From Crocodylus rhombifer (taxonomy: Eukaryota; Chordata; Crocodylia; Crocodylidae), in contig JAVSML010018938.1 in assembly GCA_038503035.1 (NCBI GenBank), positions 22,647-86,646 of the forward strand: a stretch of DNA of 64,000 nucleotides, written 5' to 3'. The position numbers and the translations under genes were made by a program. The first letter of the stretch is position 1; every line of letters starts with the position of its first letter. Of this stretch, positions 59,496-64,000 are shown one piece after another. The notes under the pieces were generated by a model that did no database searches, had not been told where the DNA came from, and saw only the letters and a list, made by a program, of their open reading frames with translations.

Positions 59496-61798
59496 CAGCC
59501 CTGATACCTTGCTCCAGACCAGCACAACCTTCAAACTGACCACAACTCCTCTGGTCAATAATAGGTGAATTTTACTGATACACCATGATAGGAAATAAAA
59601 GCAATACAGGCAAAGCAAACAAGAGGATTACAACATACCTTACCCAAATGTCCCAGTGCCCAGAATATACACAAGGCGAGCAGTACATCCGGCTGGTATG
59701 TAAACACCACCTTGAGCTTCTCTGCTTGAATGTCAGCAACCTTGGAGGTCAGAGCCTGATGCCAGCTTGTTGTTCTGAAAACTCATCCTTTTGTATTTTC
59801 TCATTTGATGACTCTTCACCTCTGGGCATCTGGGCTGAAGCTCTCCCTGTGGTAGATATATTGTCAACATTCTGGTTTGTCAGCCAAAATCCTATCTTCA
59901 AAAACCTATCACATGCACACACCTTAATTTGGTCATTTCATTCCAAATCAGAAATCCCAAGGGTTTTGTGAGTAAGCACTGTGGCCCTGGAGCCAGGCCT
60001 CTCTCTATTATGAAAATAAAGTGAGGATGTTTTTAATTTCCCAGGATGTACATGTCTGTTGGCCTCAGACACCCTGTCTGCCTTGAAGGCTGTGAAGTTG
60101 TGTTACAAACACACTTTTAAAAATCAGTTAACCCTTGCCATTCCCCTAGACCATTGTTCTAATAAAATATCTGCAAGCCAATTCCTAAAAGCAAACCTCT
60201 AAATATCATTTTCTAGCCATCTGAAGCAAGGCATTCCTATTAACTGCCACTCTACTTGGTGTGGCCTTAATACCTCTAAGGCTGAAAACTGAATTTTGTG
60301 CTGCAGTTGGTTATTGCCCTTCATTTGTGCTTTGCGTAGCACTGAGTGTAGCTTTGCCTTGCACCAAATCACTCATCAGCGATAACAATAACACTCATGG
60401 TAGATGCTGATTTCAATACCAGATTTTTCAAAACTTTCAACAGCAAGTATTTAGCTTGGTTGTAAATGCTGTTCTTTTCCTGTTCTTTATGCATGCTCAT
60501 AAAAGGAGACATCAGACCTCAAACAGCATACGTCAATAACCATGACTTAAACCCCTAAGCACCAGGACATCCAGATTTAAGGTCAAAAGTTCAAGCCTAA
60601 CTCCATCACTCATTCTCAGTTGTTGTAAACATCTTAGAAGAAGGGATAAGTTTAAATGCTGTATGTCTTGCTTTTGATACCCATAAAACAGTTAGTTACG
60701 GGTAAAGTTAAAGCTTCGATGGTAAATGAGTGTGTACGGGTATGTAAGTAAATACCTCACAGTCAAGCGATTAAATTAGGGGGTAATGTTTATCTTGTTT
60801 CTCTTGATTACATAGAAGAAGGATGATTAAAAAGAAATCAAATAAAGCTCATTATTCAAAATACCCCAGTAAATATCCATTGGGATTGTGTTACATCTTT
60901 ATCAATCCAATCTCACTCTTTTCAATTTTTCTACTATTAGAATTAATTGTACTAAACAGTGCTGAGAGGCCCCAATTCAGTTCCTAAATCTATTGTGCTT
61001 AGAACTGGATAGTCCCTGCCTCAAGGACTTTATAGGTTCAAGACAGCAGAAAGCATTTGTAACCTGGGTACACCCAAGGGCATGTCCCCTCTGCAAATGG
61101 AAGAGATGTGTGGTCAGGTGGTAGTGCTGTGAGAGGGGTCTGGTCATCTCCGTACCAGTTCCTTTATTCTCTATAGAGCCAGGCCAGGACAAGATGGCTT
61201 AACTATTTACAAATTTATTAACACACAAACACACACATAAATATATACGTAGATACAGGTGAAACCTTCAACTGAAAATAAATACTTACAATTCAGGTTT
61301 ACATACTACGCTACCTTCAGTAATCAGCAACCCAGGAATAGTACCACCAACCAGTGGCCTCGAACACCACACAGGTCACTAGTGAACCCTAAAAAAATAA
61401 GCAAAATCAAATACCAACAGTCCACACCCACCACAGGTGAGCAGGTGGATCCTGGAACAGGCAAGCACATGTAAGTACAACAATATCACAAAATAAACAA
61501 CAAGTGACTATTTACAACTTGTGACAAACCATTTACCAAGAAACATTTACATACATATACTTGTTAGAAATGGAGTATTGTTAGAAATGCACAGCTTGCA
61601 TCTTGCACCCGATAAGAAAGAAACACTGCCAAGGACTTTTTTCCTTGCCCCGCCTTGCCACAGCTTTTCTTATACTAAATCGCAGACTCTCCCCCAGCTT
61701 CTCCCTAGCCTCTCATACAGATTACACAAGCTGGAATTCAACTGACTGTGTCCTTGAAAGGGGTGGAGTTTAAACTCTTGGTGACCTATAGTAGTCTC
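59496..61798. other. Intergenic DNA, minus-strand poly(A)-like words near 61.2 kb
   Basis: On the minus strand AATAAA words occur at about 61165 and 61215, and a TTGCCTGTTCCAG acceptor-like string occurs at about 61455. These could mark the end of a minus-strand transcript or an LTR, but nothing else supports that. A CA-rich tract lies at 61221-61236. Confidence 0.3.
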
Positions 61799-62125
61799 TG
61801 AGCATGCTTAATTAGCTGATGCATATTTACCTCTCCGCCCTGCATACTTAAGTAGTTAATTATACTATACATGCGATGTATGTAGTGATGTAACCACATG
61901 TATGCTTGTATGAAACGGAAGTGAGCTGTAAGAGTTCCTGTTTCTGCACATGTGCCCAGGAGGAAAAAGATAAATACAGCCTGCAAAATTCCTTGGTGGG
62001 TTCAGAGTAATCTGAGTTTTTGACTCTGCTCTGACCCTATTTGCAAATACACCTTTTGTGCCATCTAATGAGTGTGTGTCTGTGATTTTGGTGGCCTCCA
62101 GAGAAACGAACTGCTTTAATCATCA
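61799..62125 (+). repeat. 5' LTR of the endogenous retrovirus (left edge tentative)
   Basis: The right edge is firm: it ends CA three bases before the primer binding site. A TATA-like ATAAATA lies at 61970-61976 and a variant poly(A) signal AATACA at 62046-62051, followed by a GT-rich stretch (GTGTGTGTCTGTG). The left edge is chosen at TGAGCATGCTTAATTAG because it loosely mirrors the right end TTAATCATCA. A start near 61562 or 61579 (TGTTAGAAATG) is also possible. It cannot be settled without the 3' LTR. Confidence 0.6.
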
Positions 62126-62128
62126 ATT

Positions 62129-62146
62129 TGGCACCCCAGATGGGAC
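62129..62146 (+). other. Retroviral primer binding site, tRNA-Arg(CCU) type
   Basis: TGGCACCCCAGATGGGAC is complementary to the 3' 18 bases (including CCA) of vertebrate tRNA-Arg(CCU), whose 3' end I recall as GTCCCATCTGGGGTG plus CCA. The tRNA would prime minus-strand DNA synthesis. Position, three bases after the LTR end, is typical. Confidence 0.8.
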
Positions 62147-62514
62147 GTCTCTGGATCACCTCGGGGCTCAGTGACAAGATCGTCTCTGCCACCATGGGGA
62201 GTGAGCACCGAGCCGCCTTTTTGGGCTTGCCCAGGGGTTTGAGACGTGAGTCGGGGTACCCGAGAGATTAAAGGCTCCTGTGCAAAATTTTTGGTTTCTG
62301 AGGACACCAGACACACATTCCGGCATTCTGATCGAGATCTCTGGGGTATCTGAGTGAATATATGAATTCCCTTGCCCAATTTGGTCTGGATCCGGGAACA
62401 AAGATGCGTTCGATTTGGTTTAATACTGGGAAATTTTCGGCCAGGTATATGCGAACCATCTGTAACTAGGATCTTTTGGTATTTGGTGTGCGTTGGACGC
62501 ACTTTTGTGGGCAT
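62147..62514 (+). other. Retroviral leader, untranslated
   Basis: Region between the primer binding site and the gag start, expected to hold the packaging signal. CCAG|GTATAT at about 62441-62450 resembles a splice donor. No frame here has retroviral motifs; minus-strand frames are incidental. Confidence 0.5.
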
Positions 62515-63123
62515 ATGGGTGCAGGTCGCTCCCGTGTAGAAAACTCGGATATGCCTTTAAGTTATATATTACAAAACTTCAGTAAATTTGCAAAGCAGGC
62601 AGATTATGGAGTGAAGATGAAAAAGGGTGATTTAATTAAGTTTTGTCAACTTGAGTGGCCAACATTTGGGGTCCACTGGACCCCAAAAAGATCCTTTGTA
62701 GTAAAAGAAGTGATAGCTATCCATGAAATAGTTATGCAGAACGGACATTGGAATCAATTTCTTTATATCGATTATTGGTTGTCGGTGGTTCAAAATCAGC
62801 CACCTTGGATTAAGAAATGCTTAGTAAAGTCTCATGTGATGGTTGTTAAAGGAAAGACTCGAGGAGGACCGCCTGTACTCCCTGAGTCTAATGAGGGGGG
62901 GAATTCTGAATTGGCTGAGTATCGGACCCGCTCTTCGGTCACCCTGTCAGGTAGCGAGGATGAATCAGACACCTCCTCAGGATCCAGTCCCTCTGCACCA
63001 CCGCTCCCTCCGGGAAACCACCACCGGCGTATCAAAGCATACCTAATGATTCAGAGCGTGAGCCTCAGCCAAGTGCGCCATCTGAATCAGGGAATAAGGG
63101 CTATTATTTGTGCAAGACTGTAG
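62515..63123 (+). pseudogene. gag: Endogenous retrovirus gag, matrix part
   Basis: The start at 62515 is chosen because it gives MGAGRS, with Gly2 for myristoylation; an upstream in-frame ATG at 62476 would bury that glycine. The matrix block with FCQLEWPTFGVHWTP (about residues 43-57) is the gammaretroviral matrix signature. An acidic, serine-rich linker and a proline-rich stretch (APPLPPG, residues 161-167) follow. About residue 167 (near 63015) the frame loses its sense and runs to a TAG at 63121-63123. The correct sense continues in another frame. Confidence 0.85.
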
Positions 63124-64000
63124 AATCACAGCCAGTGCTGAATTGCCCGATGTGAGAGGTTATCGGAGAGGGGGGCAATGCAAATTTTGTCTACACCCCA
63201 TTTAGTACTTCAGATTTATTTAACTGGAAGAGTCAGAGCCCCTCTTTTCGTGAAGACCCTGAAAAGATGAGGGACCTGTTTCGATCTATTGGGCAAACCC
63301 ATCAACCTACTTGGGCTGATGTCCAGATAATGCTCCAAACCCTCCTGACCCCGGAGGAGAGGAGATTAGTGTTGGGGACGGCAGAGCGCATTGCAGCAGC
63401 CAGGGTAGAAGCGGAGGGAGCTGCTGGTCGTACCTTGCATGATACCTGCCCTGTTGAGGAACCGAGATGGGATAATCATACTGCAGAAGGAAGAGAGTTG
63501 AGTGCACGGTATCTGGGGATTATAGTGGAAGCAATGGGGAAGGCAGTGCCTCGGGTTACTAATCTGTCTAAATTGTATGAAGTGAGACAGGGAAGAGAAG
63601 AGGATCCCTCAGCTTTCCTCGGGAGGCTGTATGAGGTGTTCCGCAGGTTTTCGGACCTAGATCCAGAAGCCCCAGATAATCAACGCATGGTAAATCTTAT
63701 GTTTATTGGTCAATCCACTGCTGATATTCGTAAGAAGTTACAGAAAACTGAGGGAGGTGCTGGGAAACCGATTTCAGAGCTGGTGGAAATTGCATATAAG
63801 GTATATGGGAATCATGAGCAAATGCAGGAGCGCAAGGAGGATAAAAAGGCTCAGCGACAGATGGCAGCACTGGCAGCTACTATAACTGGAGGTAACCCTG
63901 GAAAGGCTGGGATGCAGAAAGGGAAAGGAGAAAGAGTGGGAGCAGACATTTGTGCTTACTGCAGGGAGAAAGGACACTGGAAGAGGGAATGCCCAAAGTT
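63018..64000 (+). pseudogene. gag: Endogenous retrovirus gag, late domain, capsid and start of nucleocapsid
   Basis: This is the continuation of gag in a different frame. It opens with a PPAY late-domain motif at 63021-63032, which recruits host budding machinery in retroviruses. A TGA at 63153-63155 stops it just before the capsid; the context suggests decay of a CGA codon. From 63156 the frame is open to the window end. Capsid shows YTPFSTSDLFNWK near its start and the major homology region, QGREEDPSAFLGRLYE, from 63588. A basic stretch leads into one CCHC zinc knuckle at 63951-63992. One knuckle fits gammaretroviruses. The window edge cuts the gene. Confidence 0.9.
63951..63992 (+). other. 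Nucleocapsid CCHC zinc knuckle
   Basis: CAYCREKGHWKREC follows CX2CX4HX4C exactly. All four zinc ligands are present. Confidence 0.9.

Larger units (their letters stand above)
61799..64000 (+). mobile_element. Gammaretrovirus-like endogenous retrovirus, 5' end only
   Basis: From left to right it has a 5' LTR, a tRNA primer binding site, a leader, and gag matrix, capsid and start of nucleocapsid; the window ends inside gag. The order and motifs are those of class I (gamma-like) retroviruses. gag is broken by one frame change and one stop, so this is a dead copy, but the open stretches are long and it is not ancient. pol, env and the 3' LTR would lie beyond 64000. Confidence 0.9.

Noticed and set aside
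61150..61230. Minus-strand AATAAA words as the 3' end of a host gene
   Set aside because: AATAAA is common in AT-rich DNA, and no coding exon or conserved frame lies upstream on that strand.
62476..62514. Upstream in-frame ATG as the gag start
   Set aside because: It would hide the MG myristoylation signal that appears exactly at 62515.
1..64000. tRNA genes and CRISPR arrays
   Set aside because: No cloverleaf-compatible A and B boxes and no regular spaced repeats with unique spacers were found; the context is a vertebrate genome.

Overview
The window is vertebrate, non-coding and rich in old transposons. I found no host protein-coding exon, tRNA or rRNA gene. CR1 LINEs with the 3' end 'TTCATAGACATTAGGGCTGGAAGGGACCT', L3-type LINE tails, MIR SINEs, many hAT-type DNA elements with 8-bp target duplications, and a gammaretrovirus-like endogenous retrovirus all occur together. 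That mix points to a non-avian reptile, most likely a crocodilian. The species call rests on recognising the CR1 and hAT style and is inference.

Layout. 1-6 kb: AT-rich intergenic DNA with a foldback element (1175-1546), a MIR, and an 1129-bp hAT (4315-5443) sitting in an older repeat. 6.8-13.3 kb: a terminal-inverted-repeat element, a CpG-rich patch, a full-length MIR, and an L3 LINE split by a hAT whose target duplication is still readable. 14-16.5 kb: three foldback elements whose ends read GTCTACAC-like and which carry TTACTGTGCAGTAA-like palindromes. 17.7-20.8 kb: an L3 piece, a 1.6-kb CR1 piece, and a chain of consecutive hairpins. 21.7-24.8 kb: MIRs. 26.3-27.2 kb: a solo LTR whose sister lies at 51.6-52.6 kb. 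28.4-31.7 kb: the best CR1, with a 515-codon uninterrupted reverse transcriptase frame and the esterase end of ORF1. 33.2-39.3 kb: a cluster of four hAT elements, one nested in another. 40.4-42.1 kb: a pyrimidine-rich repeat with a 64-bp minisatellite. 45.3-49.3 kb: two CR1 copies head to head. 55.2-55.9 kb: a degenerate LINE of another clade beside a CCAAT-box palindrome. 61.8-64 kb: the 5' end of the retrovirus, with LTR, primer binding site and broken gag, cut off by the window edge.

No set of genes works together here. What the window offers is a layered record of insertions: CR1, L3 and MIR as the oldest or most decayed layers, hAT elements landing in them, and the LTR elements and the 28-kb CR1 among the younger arrivals. 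The most informative items are the retrovirus primer binding site, an 18/18 match to tRNA-Arg(CCU) as I remember it; the serial hairpin elements; and the nested hAT insertions with intact target duplications.
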